A stretch of 64,000 nt of DNA from CAYOHP01 sp964403795 [NCBI: uncultured bacterium]. GTDB taxonomy: Bacteria; Muiribacteriota; UBA6191; CAZXTJ01. The position numbers were made by a program, and so were the translations under genes. The stretch is from assembly GCA_964403795.1 (NCBI GenBank), contig CAYOHP010000024.1, forward strand, positions 1-64,000, in the 5' to 3' direction. The notes under the pieces are model-generated. The model had not been told where the DNA came from, made no database searches, and saw only the letters and a program-made list of their open reading frames with translations. Positions 1-8,995 of this stretch are shown here, in pieces (position 1 is the stretch's first letter; each line of letters starts with the position of its first letter).

Positions 1-1766
1 CCCGGGTTCACGACCGCGATCCGGTCGCGGCCCATCGCCAGGGCCAGGGGAGTGCGGCGCGCCCCGGAGGCGAGCCGACGCACCGGAAGGCCGGGCAGCG
101 TCAGCAGGTGCAGATCCCCGACCGCGTCGGCGGCCGCCAGCCGCATGCCGTCGGGGGACAGCGCCAGGGGCGGGGGCACGGTGGCTTCCAGAGCATGGTG
201 ACCCCGCGAGGACCCGGTGGCGACGTCGAGCAGGTGCAGGTCGCCGAGCTCGGCCACCACCAGGTGCTCCCCGTCCCCGGTGGCGAGCAGCGGGAAGGGT
301 CTCCGGGCGAAGCGCCGGGTCCACCGGGGCGTGCCGGGCCGCTCGGGGGCGAAGGCGACCAGCCGGCCATCGTTCCAGGACGCGAACACGGTCGGGCCCC
401 GGGGAGAGATCGCCAGCCCGGCGGGCAGCTCGTCGAAGGCGGGCGCCCGTGCCAGCGGCACACCTTGATGGGGATCGAAGACCAGCAATCCCGAGCGATC
501 GGCCGAGACCAGGAGCGACCCGTCGGCGGCCAGCGCCACCCGGCGCTCGCCCTCGGCAGGGGCCAGGGCATGGCGGGACAGGACCACGGGTCGTGGGACT
601 CCCTCGGCCAGCAAGGCCACGCCCGTCGGGCCGGCGGCCACCAGGCGCCCCCGGGCATCCCGGGCCAGGGCCTCGACAGGTCCTTCCAGGAGGCGCCCGG
701 CGATCGGCATGGGGATGGCGGCCGGGCTCGTCGCCCGCGCCGTCGGCTCGGGGCCGGGCGGCTGGGAGACCGGATCCGGGGGACGGGTCGCGGGGACCGC
801 GGGCAGCGAGGCTGGCGGCGGGCCGGCCGGGCCTCCCATGGGCGGGGGCGTCGAGCAGCGGGAGCTCAGGGCGGCGGTCACCAGGGCGGCGGCCAGCCCG
901 ACCGCCACCTGGACTCCCGCCCCGGGGCGACGGACTGGGCTCCCGCCTCCGGCAGGATCCAGGAGACGCTCCAGGTCGGCCCTGCCGCTCGGCCGCCGAC
1001 GGGCGTCCAAGGCCAGGCAGGCCCGGAGCAGGTGGATCCGACGGTCGCCGGGGGAGAGGCGGGTGAAGTGCAGCTCCGGGAGATCGGCCCCGGAAGCGGC
1101 CTGGAAGAGCTCATGGTTGGCGAAGGGCAGACCGCCCTCGAGCAGGGCATAGAGCGAGACCCCCCAGGCCCACCAGTCGGCGGAGGCCGCCGGGGCCGCC
1201 CCGCCCAGCCGCTCCGGCGAGAGATAGGACAGGGTCCCGGGAACCCGGTCGATCATCGTGAGCCGTTCCTCGCCGGAATCGAAGGCCAGCCCGAAGTCGA
1301 CCAGCACCGCCCGCCCCTCGGGCGTGAGCACCATGTTCGAGGGCTTCACGTCGCGGTGGACGAGCCCGGCCCGGTGCACCGCCTCGAGTCCCTCGGCGAT
1401 CCGGAGCATCGGGGGCAGGGGATCGGTCCCGGGCGGGAGCTGCGACATGGGATCGCCCGGCACCAGTTCCATCACCAGGAAGGGGACGCCGTCGCTGACC
1501 CCCGACTCCTCGATCCGCACCACGGCGGGGTGCGAGACCCGGGCCAGGGCCTCGGCCTCGCGCAGGAAGCGGCGGCGGGACACATCGTTCTCGGGATCCC
1601 GCAGCAGCTTCACCGCCACCTCGATCCCGTCCTCCCGTCGGCGGGCCCGGTAGACCGAGCTGGCGCCTCCGGTCCCCAGCGGGCGGAAGCCGGTGAAGCG
1701 GGCCTGGAGGCCCTCCGGGACGGCGGCGAGGCGGCGATCGGACAACGCCCCGAGTCTATCAGCCAC
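1..1766 (-). CDS. Membrane Ser/Thr protein kinase with C-terminal beta-propeller (3' end outside window)
   Basis: A Hanks-type protein kinase that would phosphorylate Ser/Thr of cytoplasmic partners. Reading the minus strand, the glycine loop GTGGASSVYRAR is followed by the VAVKLL lysine, the catalytic loop HRDVKPSN and the magnesium motif VDFGLA, then a SPERL segment in place of APE; the key residues are intact. After the kinase domain there is one hydrophobic segment (about position 865-920, GLAAALVTAAL), a Pro-rich linker, and a WD40-like propeller with repeated blades such as LAADGSLLVSADRSGLLVF. The propeller is therefore probably extracytoplasmic and could sense a ligand or partner. The frame is open to the window edge, so the C-terminus is missing. 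The GTG at 1766 is the most plausible start; a TTG at 1742 is possible. It is divergent from the ATPase gene at 1912. Confidence 0.85.
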   Translation of the reverse strand, partial: MADRLGALSDRRLAAVPEGLQARFTGFRPLGTGGASSVYRARRREDGIEVAVKLLRDPENDVSRRRFLREAEALARVSHPAVVRIEESGVSDGVPFLVMELVPGDPMSQLPPGTDPLPPMLRIAEGLEAVHRAGLVHRDVKPSNMVLTPEGRAVLVDFGLAFDSGEERLTMIDRVPGTLSYLSPERLGGAAPAASADWWAWGVSLYALLEGGLPFANHELFQAASGADLPELHFTRLSPGDRRIHLLRACLALDARRRPSGRADLERLLDPAGGGSPVRRPGAGVQVAVGLAAALVTAALSSRCSTPPPMGGPAGPPPASLPAVPATRPPDPVSQPPGPEPTARATSPAAIPMPIAGRLLEGPVEALARDARGRLVAAGPTGVALLAEGVPRPVVLSRHALAPAEGERRVALAADGSLLVSADRSGLLVFDPHQGVPLARAPAFDELPAGLAISPRGPTVFASWNDGRLVAFAPERPGTPRWTRRFARRPFPLLATGDGEHLVVAELGDLHLLDVATGSSRGHHALEATVPPPLALSPDGMRLAAADAVGDLHLLTLPGLPVRRLASGARRTPLALAMGRDRIAVVNP

Positions 1767-1911
1767 TGCCGGGAGATCGGCCCGCCCAATTGCCCCGACC
1801 CGAGGGCGGATCCCGGTACGAGGAATCGTGGGAAGCCGCACGGGGTGTGCATGGCCTCCTTCCCATGGGCGAATCGTCCGGACCTGCCGATCTGTCGATC
1901 CCCCGAGCGTC

Positions 1912-3597
1912 ATGGATCGTCCTACGCCCACCGCTCCGATCCTCGGAAGGGGACGCCCCTTCGTGGGTCGGACCGAACTGCTCGCCACCCTCGGACGCCT
2001 GCTCGACTTCGACCGCTCGCCCGAGGTGCGGGTGGTCGTGCTCGAAGGCGCCCGGGGCCTGGGCAAGACCTCGCTGCTCGAACACCTGCGCGACCGGCTG
2101 CCTCCTGGAGGCTTCGCCCGCCTCGACCTCTCGATGCCGCTGCCCACCCCCGGCGAGCTGGCGGCCGGCCTGTTCCGGTCGCTGATCGAGCAGGTCCTGG
2201 GGATCGAGGTCGATTCCGAGCCGGTCCCGGCCCGCTGGCTGGAGCGGCTCCCCACCGAGGCCCGGGGTGCGGTGGCCGCGCCCTGCGCCGAGCTACGGCC
2301 CCAGGCCCACCCGGCCCGGGCCTTCCGGTCGCTGACGCGGGCTGTGGTGGCCCTGGCCCAGGCCCTGGAGCGTCGCCTGGTGGTGGCCCTCGACCATCCC
2401 GATTCGCTGCGTCGCCTGGCCGGCTTCCCGGGGATCCCCCGCCAGGGCGTTCCGCTGCGCAAGCTGGTGGTGGCCTCGCCCTGGGTCCGGTGGGTGGTGA
2501 CCCCGGCCTCGGGAGCCTCGACCTCCTGCCTGGACGACCTCGAGGGTGTGGCCCGGACCCGCCTCGAGGCGCTGCGACGGGCCGAGTCCTACCACCTCTC
2601 GGCGCTGCTCCTCGAGACCGCCCTGCGTCCCGTTCCCCGGGTGGTCCTCTGGCCGCTCCACGGGCTCTCGGACGGGCGCCCGGTCTACCTGGAGCCGCTG
2701 GTCCTCAGGGTGCTCCAGGAGGTGAGGTCCACCCGGGGCGTGCCGGGACCCGAGGAGGTCCGGGCGGCCTTCCTGCGAGAGGCGCTGGAGGGGACGGGGC
2801 GGATCGGGTTGGCCTGCGAGACGGCCATGGGCCGGGAAGCGGCCGTCGGCGTGCCTCGGGCGCTGGTGTCGCTGCTCGCCGGGCGCGGCGCGCTGGGGAT
2901 CGAGAGCGCCGCCCAGATGTTGGGGATCAGTCGGGCCAGGGTCGCCGAGGAGCTGGCCCGCCTCGCCGCCGTGGGCGTGCTCGCCGAGGACGAGGGCCGC
3001 TACCGGATCGAGGATCGGGTCCTGGCCCTCCGGGAGCGCCTGCTGGCCAGGGTTCCCACCGGGGATCCGGGGGTCGACCGGGGCCTGCTCGCGGAACTCA
3101 CGGCCCACGAGGAGGGCGAGGCCCTCGACACCCATCGGGGCGGGAGCTGGGAGCGGAGGCTCCGGGCAGTGCTGCCGCGGATCGACGGTCGGGCTCTCCC
3201 GGGGCGGGTTTTCGGGGTCCGCGGCACCGTGTACGCACCTTCGGGTGGGGTCGAAGAGGCCGCGGTCGGGTTCGACGCCCGGGGCGCGGTCGACGGCTTC
3301 CCGGTGCTGCAGGCCGCCGACCTTCTCTGGAACGGGCGGGACCGCCGCTGGCTGGTCGACATGCCGCGCCCGGGACGAGCCCTCGATGCCGCCGATCTGG
3401 AGCGCCACCTGCGGCTCAAGCGCTTCTTCCAGGACAGCTTCCGCCGGCCCATCGAGGCCCTCTGGGTGGCGAGCGAGCAAGGCTTCACCCCCGAAGCCCG
3501 GGAGACCGCCCGCCGGGAAGGCGTGCTCCTCTCGGACCCCGCCAGCCTCTCCGATCTCGAGACCGGCGCCGGCCTCCCCGAGCTCCGGGTCGCGTAG
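1912..3597 (+). CDS. AAA/STAND-type ATPase with winged helix and Mrr-like C-terminal domain
   Basis: A 561-residue P-loop ATPase. The N-terminal FVGRTELLATL segment (residues 17-28) is typical of AAA_16/ORC-like ATPases and is followed by the Walker A GARGLGKTS near residues 46-54. A winged-helix segment, MLGISRARVAEELARL, lies near residue 336. The last 150 residues resemble a PD-(D/E)XK Mrr-type nuclease fold: a predicted core strand RRWLVDMPRP (about 477) and a closing segment EQGFTPEARETARREGVLL (about 520), which matches the usual helix and strand after the Mrr core. The E-x-K catalytic signature is not intact, since the core strand reads VDM. The protein could be a nucleotide-dependent DNA-binding regulator or part of a defence system; no partner gene is adjacent. 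The frame stays open upstream to 1693, but the ATG at 1912 places the conserved domain at the N-terminus and avoids overlapping the divergent kinase. It ends 2 bp from the convergent FecR gene. Confidence 0.8.
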   Translation: MDRPTPTAPILGRGRPFVGRTELLATLGRLLDFDRSPEVRVVVLEGARGLGKTSLLEHLRDRLPPGGFARLDLSMPLPTPGELAAGLFRSLIEQVLGIEVDSEPVPARWLERLPTEARGAVAAPCAELRPQAHPARAFRSLTRAVVALAQALERRLVVALDHPDSLRRLAGFPGIPRQGVPLRKLVVASPWVRWVVTPASGASTSCLDDLEGVARTRLEALRRAESYHLSALLLETALRPVPRVVLWPLHGLSDGRPVYLEPLVLRVLQEVRSTRGVPGPEEVRAAFLREALEGTGRIGLACETAMGREAAVGVPRALVSLLAGRGALGIESAAQMLGISRARVAEELARLAAVGVLAEDEGRYRIEDRVLALRERLLARVPTGDPGVDRGLLAELTAHEEGEALDTHRGGSWERRLRAVLPRIDGRALPGRVFGVRGTVYAPSGGVEEAAVGFDARGAVDGFPVLQAADLLWNGRDRRWLVDMPRPGRALDAADLERHLRLKRFFQDSFRRPIEALWVASEQGFTPEARETARREGVLLSDPASLSDLETGAGLPELRVA

Positions 3598-3599
3598 CC

Positions 3600-4685
3600 T
3601 CAGAAATCGAACTCGCCTTCATCACCGAAGGGGTCCTCGTCGGCGAACGGGTCGTCGGGGCCGAACGGGTCGCTGGGCCGCGGCGTCGGCTTGGGGGTGG
3701 GGCTCGGGGTCGGCTTCGGGGTCGGGGGCTTGGTGGGCACCCGGGTAGGTCTGGCGGTCGGGGAAGGCGGCGGCGAAGGGCCCGGCGAAGGATCGGGGCC
3801 GCCCAGGGTGACCACCCGGGTGGTGGGCAGCGGGCGCGGTCGGGCGGCCGGGAGGACCGGGGGGGTGGGTTCCGCGCTCGCCACCATGGTGGCGTCCTCG
3901 AGCCGGCCCACCTCGGCCTGGAGCTTCTCGATCCCGGTGATGTCGAGGTACCTCCGGACCCAGAGCTCGGGACCCGGCTCGTCCCAGCGCAGGACCTGCC
4001 CCTGCTCGAGCTTCACCGACCGGCGGCGGGCCGGGCCGCGGCCGTGGACCCTGCCGCGCCCCTCCACCAGATGGACCTCGGCCCAGACCGATCCCGGGAC
4101 GATCCCCCCGGGCGGCGACCGGACCACCGCCTGCCCGTGGACCAGGTGGAAGAGGCCGTGCGGGACCTCGATCTCGAGGGGCCGCAGGAAGGGAGCCTCG
4201 ACCCGGACCAGGCCCCGGTGCACCCCGATCCGGACCCGCTCCGAGGGCTTCCGCTCCGGTCCCTCGCCGGCCAGGCGCACCTCGCTGTCGGGTCCGAGGT
4301 GGACCACCGCACCCCCCGGCAGCAGCACCCGGGCGCGGGCGGTCGGCCCGGTGTGGATCCGGTCCCCTCCGTGGAGTTCCTGGGGAAGCCGGGGTCGGAG
4401 CATGGGGCGGTCGGGGGGCTCGATCCAGACCCCGGTTCCGGCCCTTCCCCGGTGCGAGGCCCGGGGCGGCTCGGAGACCGCCACCACCAGGCCGGAGAAC
4501 TCGCGTCGAGGTCGGAAGTACCCGGGAGCCGGCGCGGTGCGGACCGGCTCCGTGTAGAAGGCAGGCGGCTCGGGAGGATGGGGTGTTGCGCTCACCTCGG
4601 GCGCCGAGGCCGCCCGGGGGACGGTCAGCAGGGCCAGCACCGCGAAACCGGTGAGGACCGACCGCTCCCGGCCTTCCCCGGTCAC
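3600..4685 (-). CDS. Exported FecR-domain protein with Pro/Thr-rich tail
   Basis: A 361-residue protein with an N-terminal hydrophobic signal segment (VLTGFAVLALLTVPRAASA). The central part resembles the FecR sensor domain: LHGGDRIHTGPTARARVLL, then LGPDSEVRL and RGLVRVEAP (roughly residues 105-180), a pattern shared with periplasmic FecR-like proteins that are not anti-sigma factors. The C-terminus has a short coiled-coil-like stretch, a Pro/Thr/Lys linker made of PTPKPTPSPTP-type repeats, and repeated acidic DPF motifs ending in EFDF. The GTG start lies 10 bp after the stop of the next gene upstream (4696-5997), so the two are probably one transcription unit. The role is unknown; a structural or cell-wall-associated job is plausible. 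A second FecR protein is encoded at 36887. Confidence 0.8.
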   Translation of the reverse strand: MTGEGRERSVLTGFAVLALLTVPRAASAPEVSATPHPPEPPAFYTEPVRTAPAPGYFRPRREFSGLVVAVSEPPRASHRGRAGTGVWIEPPDRPMLRPRLPQELHGGDRIHTGPTARARVLLPGGAVVHLGPDSEVRLAGEGPERKPSERVRIGVHRGLVRVEAPFLRPLEIEVPHGLFHLVHGQAVVRSPPGGIVPGSVWAEVHLVEGRGRVHGRGPARRRSVKLEQGQVLRWDEPGPELWVRRYLDITGIEKLQAEVGRLEDATMVASAEPTPPVLPAARPRPLPTTRVVTLGGPDPSPGPSPPPSPTARPTRVPTKPPTPKPTPSPTPKPTPRPSDPFGPDDPFADEDPFGDEGEFDF

Positions 4686-4695
4686 CCCGAAAGGC

Positions 4696-5997
4696 TCACT
4701 CGTTGCCGTAGAAGTTGAAGCCGTTCAACACGCCGGTGGCATCCCGCCACCCCACCGCGTCGATCGCGGAGTCGATGGCGATGGCGTCGAGGAAGGCGGC
4801 CAGGCCCTTCAGCTCGTCGGCGCTGGCGCCCCCGGAGGTCGATGGCCCCCCGACCAGGCCGTCGAAATCGAGGCTGGAGCCGCCGGTGGGAGGTGCCGCG
4901 GCCCAGTCCTGGAGCACCAGGTCGAGGCGACCTACCGCCGACTCGCCGGCGCCCTTGCGCAGCGACACGGCCGGGGCCTGGTTGATCCGGGTCGAGATCG
5001 AGGAGGCTGCCGCCGAGTCGCGGCCCTCGAGGTGGTGGTAGTAGACCCGCTGGATCACGTCCTGGCCGCGCTCGGTCCGCTTCTCCCAGCGGATCTTGGC
5101 GAAGAGCTGGCCCGAGAGGTTGTAGACGTCGGCTCCGGTTCCCTGGGGGCGGAACTCGAAGAGGAGCTGGTTGGCGCCGGACTGGCCGGGGGCCGGGCGG
5201 AAGAAGGTCCACTTGGGGTCCCGGCTGGTGATGGCGTACCAGGCCTTGTTCTGCTCGACGTTGGTGACGCTCTCCTTGACGTTGTAGCGGGCCTTGTAGC
5301 CCCAGCCGGCCAGGAAGGGCTTGGCCACGTAGCAGGCCAGCTTGGCCTGGCCGCCCTCGCCGGTGAACACCTCGTAGGCGTCCTTGGAGGTCCGCTTGAG
5401 GACCACCCGCTTGCGCTGGCCGGGGAGGAGTCCCTGGGGGTCGTCGGCGGGGGCACCCGGGAAGGTCCCGTTGCCGTCGCCGGTGACCGGCGGCGGGAAG
5501 TTGTTGGTGCCGGCGGCGGGCGCCGAGCCGCCGGACCCGAACCCGAAACCGAACAGGTTGTTGCGGGGGACTCTCGCCATGGCCCGGTTGTAGGCGTCGA
5601 GCGCCACCCTCACCCGGTTGGGATCCGGGTAGGGGGCGTGCACCTCGTTCCAGTAGATCTGGTAGGCCTGGTGGGCCTGGATCAGTTCCGGCGAGGCGGG
5701 TCGGTGGGGGGGGACCGGGTAGACCGGGCCGGTGGGTCGCACCGGGCCAGCCGGGCCGGTGGGCATGGCGGGCGAGGCGGGTCCCGTGCCGTTGGCCGGG
5801 CGCTGGGGATACTCGCCCTGGGCCGGCCAGACGCGGGCCGCCGGGGGCAGGGCGAGGGCGGGGGGTTCCGGGGCCACCGGGGTGGCCGCGTCCGGGAAGG
5901 CGAGCGGGTTCCATCCGGAGTCCTGGGCATGCAGGGAGGCTGCCGTCACGAGCAGGGCCAGGGCGGCCTGGCCGGCAGCCTGCACGAGCTTCTTCAT
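4696..5997 (-). CDS. Exported protein of unknown function, Pro-rich N-terminus
   Basis: A 433-residue protein with a clear Sec signal peptide (MKKLVQAAGQAALALLVTAA, cleavage near HAQ-DS). The mature N-terminus is Pro/Ala-rich up to about residue 95, followed by a helical segment (ELIQAHQAYQIYWNEVHAPY) and a soluble domain with many aromatic and charged residues. I recognise no family. The ATG at 5997 is preceded by GGAGTGACC, a good ribosome binding site. A possible -10 box (TACGAT on the minus strand, 6038-6043) lies 40 bp upstream, without a convincing -35. The gene is divergent from the HEAT-repeat gene and sits upstream of the FecR gene, 10 bp apart, suggesting a small exported two-gene operon. 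Confidence 0.8.
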   Translation of the reverse strand: MKKLVQAAGQAALALLVTAASLHAQDSGWNPLAFPDAATPVAPEPPALALPPAARVWPAQGEYPQRPANGTGPASPAMPTGPAGPVRPTGPVYPVPPHRPASPELIQAHQAYQIYWNEVHAPYPDPNRVRVALDAYNRAMARVPRNNLFGFGFGSGGSAPAAGTNNFPPPVTGDGNGTFPGAPADDPQGLLPGQRKRVVLKRTSKDAYEVFTGEGGQAKLACYVAKPFLAGWGYKARYNVKESVTNVEQNKAWYAITSRDPKWTFFRPAPGQSGANQLLFEFRPQGTGADVYNLSGQLFAKIRWEKRTERGQDVIQRVYYHHLEGRDSAAASSISTRINQAPAVSLRKGAGESAVGRLDLVLQDWAAAPPTGGSSLDFDGLVGGPSTSGGASADELKGLAAFLDAIAIDSAIDAVGWRDATGVLNGFNFYGNE

Positions 5998-6141
5998 GGT
6001 CACTCCGCTTCCCTCGACACGACTCTTCCCGGACCGCATCGTACATGTCCCGACGGCAGGCGCCGCGGGTCCCCCGCCCTTACTACGGAGGAGGTGCCTT
6101 CCGGGTTGTGTCGAGCCTTGGTTGCCCGGGATCCCGCTTCG

Positions 6142-6171
6142 TTGCGCCCTCGTCCGCGGCTGGTCTACGTT
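6142..6171 (+). promoter_or_regulatory. Candidate sigma70-type promoter of the HEAT-repeat gene
   Basis: TTGCGC (6142-6147) is followed after 18 bp by TACGTT (6166-6171), which fits a TAnnnT -10 box. The transcript would start about 6178, only a few bases before the ATG at 6184, so it would be almost leaderless. Confidence 0.45.
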
Positions 6172-6183
6172 GCCCCTGGCTCG

Positions 6184-8892
6184 ATGGCGATCAACCTCGA
6201 AAAGGTCGTACAGGACCTGGAGTCCGCGCCCCCGGAGACCCGGTCCGTGGCCGTGACCCTTCTCCTGCGCATCCCTGCGGAGCAGCTCCTGGCCGATCGC
6301 GAGCTCTTCCACCGGCTCTGCCATGGGGCCGAGCAGGGGGCCCTGAAGGAGGAAGGCGATCTCGGGGACCTCTTCGCCCGGCTCCGGGACCGTCTCCAGC
6401 AGGTCCGCATGCAATCGCTGCCGGACCGCGGCAAGGAGAAGCTCGACCTCTCGGGCCTGGGCCGCGGCGACCCCAGGACCCAGATCTCCACCCTGGAGGC
6501 GATCGCCGCCGGCAAGCACACCCAGGCCCTGGGAGAGATCCGCGCCCTGCTCGAGGTGGGGGCCATGGACCGGGTACTGGCGGTGGCCGTCGATACCCTC
6601 GGGCGGCTCGGAAACCCCGGCGACGACCTGGCCCGGATCCGCAACCACCTGGGACACCACTCGGGCCGGGTACGGGCGGCCGCGGTCGAGGCCTTCGCGG
6701 CCCTCTCCGACCCCGACCAGATCGTACTCACCCTGGGTCCGGCCCTGGGGGACCGGCATCCCATGGTGAGGGCCGGGGCCATCCGGGCTTTCTCGGTGGT
6801 GGGCCGGGAGGCCCTGATCGAGCGTCTGAAGTCCCTGGTCCAGAACGAGGCGCCCGAACGTCGGGCTTTGGCCCTTCCGCTCCTCTCCTACCTGCGCGGC
6901 GACGCCATCCTGGAACTGCTCCGGAAGATGGCCGCCGATCCCTCCGAGGCGATCCGCGCCGAAGTCGTGAACATCCTCCGGGCCCACGGGGGACGCCAGG
7001 TGATGAGCACGCTCGAGTGGCTGGCGCAGGACCGGAGCCAGGCGATCAAGGCGCATGCCGCCCGCTCCATGGCGCTGCTCCGGGCAGGTCGCGGGATGCG
7101 ACCCGGATTCGACCTGGCCCAACTCGATTCCGTCCCCCGCGAGCCGCCGTCGATGGGCGAGGTGCCGGATCTGGCGAGCCTTCCGCCCCAGACCCAGAAT
7201 CAGTACCTCATGAGGATGAAGCTGGTCGGATCCCCGAGGATCTACGACCTCCTGCTCCCGTTGCTCGACCGGGAGGATCTCCGGGTCGAGGTGCTGGCCT
7301 CGGTGCTCTCGGCCTTCTCGGTGGTGGGCGGTCGGGAGGACGTGAACCGGATCCGGCCGTTCCTGGCGCACTCCGACGGGCGGGTGCGGGCCAATGCGGT
7401 CGAGGCCATCGACATCATGGGCGGGCGCAAGGAGATCCTGACCTGGCTCACGCCCTTGCTGGCCGACCCCATGCCCCGGGTGAAGCAGAACGTCCTCACC
7501 GCCCTGGGGCGTTTCGGCGAAGGCGTGTTCCTGAACCACCTGCAGCGCATGATCCACTCGCCCCATTCGGCGGTGCGCGTCTCGGGCGTCTATGCCCTGG
7601 CCCACTACCCGGGACCGGCCGCCCAGCAGCTGGCGGTGAAGGTCCTGGAGGACCGCGACCGGGAGGTCCGGCTCAACTTCGCGGAGGCCATGGCCGGTCG
7701 CCAGGAACCGTGGGCCCGGGGTCTCCTGGAACGGATGCAGAAGGCCGACCTCGACATGGATGTCCGCAACGCCGCCAAGACCAGCCTGGAGGCGGCTCCC
7801 CAGCCCACCGTGGAGGGCGGCGGGGACGACGGGATCCCCACCGGTCCGGCCCGTTCCCCAGGGGCCTCGTCTCCCCCGGCCCGCCCTCCGACCTCGGCCC
7901 CGCCGATGGCCCCGGGAGGAGCCCCAGGCCCAGGTCAGGCCCCGGGCGCCGGCCGGGCGGGACCGGGCCGACCGGTGCCCGGCCCGCCGGGTCCGACGGC
8001 CGCGCCGGGATCCGGACCCGGTGCGCCTCCGGCGGGGGTCCTGCCCTCGCCTCCCGGAGGCCCCCAGCTGCCGCCGGCCGAGGCCTTCACCATGGTCGAC
8101 GGGCTCCCCATGTGCCCCGCTCCCGACCTGCCGCCTCCCAGCGTCCGCATGGCGGCCAGCGTGGTCGGCGTCGAGGGACGGCGGGGCGAGGTCGCCAGCG
8201 AGGACCAGTTCCGTTCCTCGATCGACGCGGCCGCCGACGAGGTCCTGGGCATGGCCCAGCAGGCGGCGGCCGAGCTGGCGCGCATGGAGCACCCCCGGGG
8301 TGCCGACGCCGAGGCGAGCTCGGCCGAGAACCGGCGTCCCGCCCCTATCCCGTCGAGCGAATCGGGGGACATGGTGCTCGAGACCATGGGGGGGATGAGC
8401 GACCCCGGCGACTCGACCGACTCGCTGGGTCAGACCTTCATGAACTTCGCGGCCCTGATCAGCCCCGGCAAGCTGGCGGTGATGAAGAAGGTCCAGGAGC
8501 TCGAGCGGCAGCGGGACGAGGTGCTCGAGAAGCTCGGCCGGGCGCTCTGGGACAAGATCTCCCGGGGCGACCTCCAGCACGAGGGCTTCTCGCGGACCCT
8601 GTTCGTGCTGAAGAAGTACCTCCACGGGATGAAGGACCAGAAGAAGGGCGGGGGCGGCGACGCCCAGGCCAGCGGCTGGCTGTCGAAGCTCTTCACCGGC
8701 GGAGGCGAGGGGGGGGCCGGGGGCGACGTCCGGGAGCCGCCCCAGCTGCGCACCCAGTACCGCAACCTCGCCAAGGATGCCCTCCGGCTCGACGAGATGA
8801 AGGACCTCGACCTCGCCGAGTTCAGCGCCCTGGTGGGCGAGATCCGCCGGTTCGATGCCGAGATCAAGGGGCTGTCGGAAAAGCCGGCGTAG
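6184..8892 (+). CDS. Large HEAT-repeat protein with disordered linker and coiled-coil C-terminus
   Basis: A 902-residue cytoplasmic protein with no signal peptide. Residues from about 70 to 545 form tandem HEAT/PBS-lyase-like repeats, recognisable by recurring DRHPMVRAGAIRAF, DGRVRANAVEAI, DPMPRVKQNVLTAL and HSAVRVSGVYALAHY units. A Gly/Pro/Ala-rich disordered linker follows (about 550-640), then an Ala/Glu-rich helical region and a basic coiled coil (KVQELERQRDEVLEKLGRAL) leading to a Gly-rich spacer and an acidic C-terminal helix. Such proteins act as scaffolds for protein-protein contacts; the partner is unknown. The ATG at 6184 is chosen because the repeat-containing domain starts directly after it and a promoter-like pair sits just upstream. 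Confidence 0.85.
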   Translation: MAINLEKVVQDLESAPPETRSVAVTLLLRIPAEQLLADRELFHRLCHGAEQGALKEEGDLGDLFARLRDRLQQVRMQSLPDRGKEKLDLSGLGRGDPRTQISTLEAIAAGKHTQALGEIRALLEVGAMDRVLAVAVDTLGRLGNPGDDLARIRNHLGHHSGRVRAAAVEAFAALSDPDQIVLTLGPALGDRHPMVRAGAIRAFSVVGREALIERLKSLVQNEAPERRALALPLLSYLRGDAILELLRKMAADPSEAIRAEVVNILRAHGGRQVMSTLEWLAQDRSQAIKAHAARSMALLRAGRGMRPGFDLAQLDSVPREPPSMGEVPDLASLPPQTQNQYLMRMKLVGSPRIYDLLLPLLDREDLRVEVLASVLSAFSVVGGREDVNRIRPFLAHSDGRVRANAVEAIDIMGGRKEILTWLTPLLADPMPRVKQNVLTALGRFGEGVFLNHLQRMIHSPHSAVRVSGVYALAHYPGPAAQQLAVKVLEDRDREVRLNFAEAMAGRQEPWARGLLERMQKADLDMDVRNAAKTSLEAAPQPTVEGGGDDGIPTGPARSPGASSPPARPPTSAPPMAPGGAPGPGQAPGAGRAGPGRPVPGPPGPTAAPGSGPGAPPAGVLPSPPGGPQLPPAEAFTMVDGLPMCPAPDLPPPSVRMAASVVGVEGRRGEVASEDQFRSSIDAAADEVLGMAQQAAAELARMEHPRGADAEASSAENRRPAPIPSSESGDMVLETMGGMSDPGDSTDSLGQTFMNFAALISPGKLAVMKKVQELERQRDEVLEKLGRALWDKISRGDLQHEGFSRTLFVLKKYLHGMKDQKKGGGGDAQASGWLSKLFTGGGEGGAGGDVREPPQLRTQYRNLAKDALRLDEMKDLDLAEFSALVGEIRRFDAEIKGLSEKPA

Positions 8893-8918
8893 GCGAGGCG
8901 TCGGGCGCAGCCGGAGCG

Positions 8919-8937
8919 CCCCCGGTTCACCCGGGGG
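8919..8937 (+). terminator. Hairpin after the HEAT-repeat gene
   Basis: CCCCCGG and CCGGGGG form a perfect 7-bp stem with a TTCAC loop, 26 bp after the stop codon and between convergent genes. No T-tract follows, so it may end transcription weakly or in both directions. Confidence 0.4.
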
Positions 8938-8995
8938 AAACAGTGAAGGCGCAGCCCGACCGCGAGCGAGGCCCCTGGGCCGAGCTGCCGACGAA

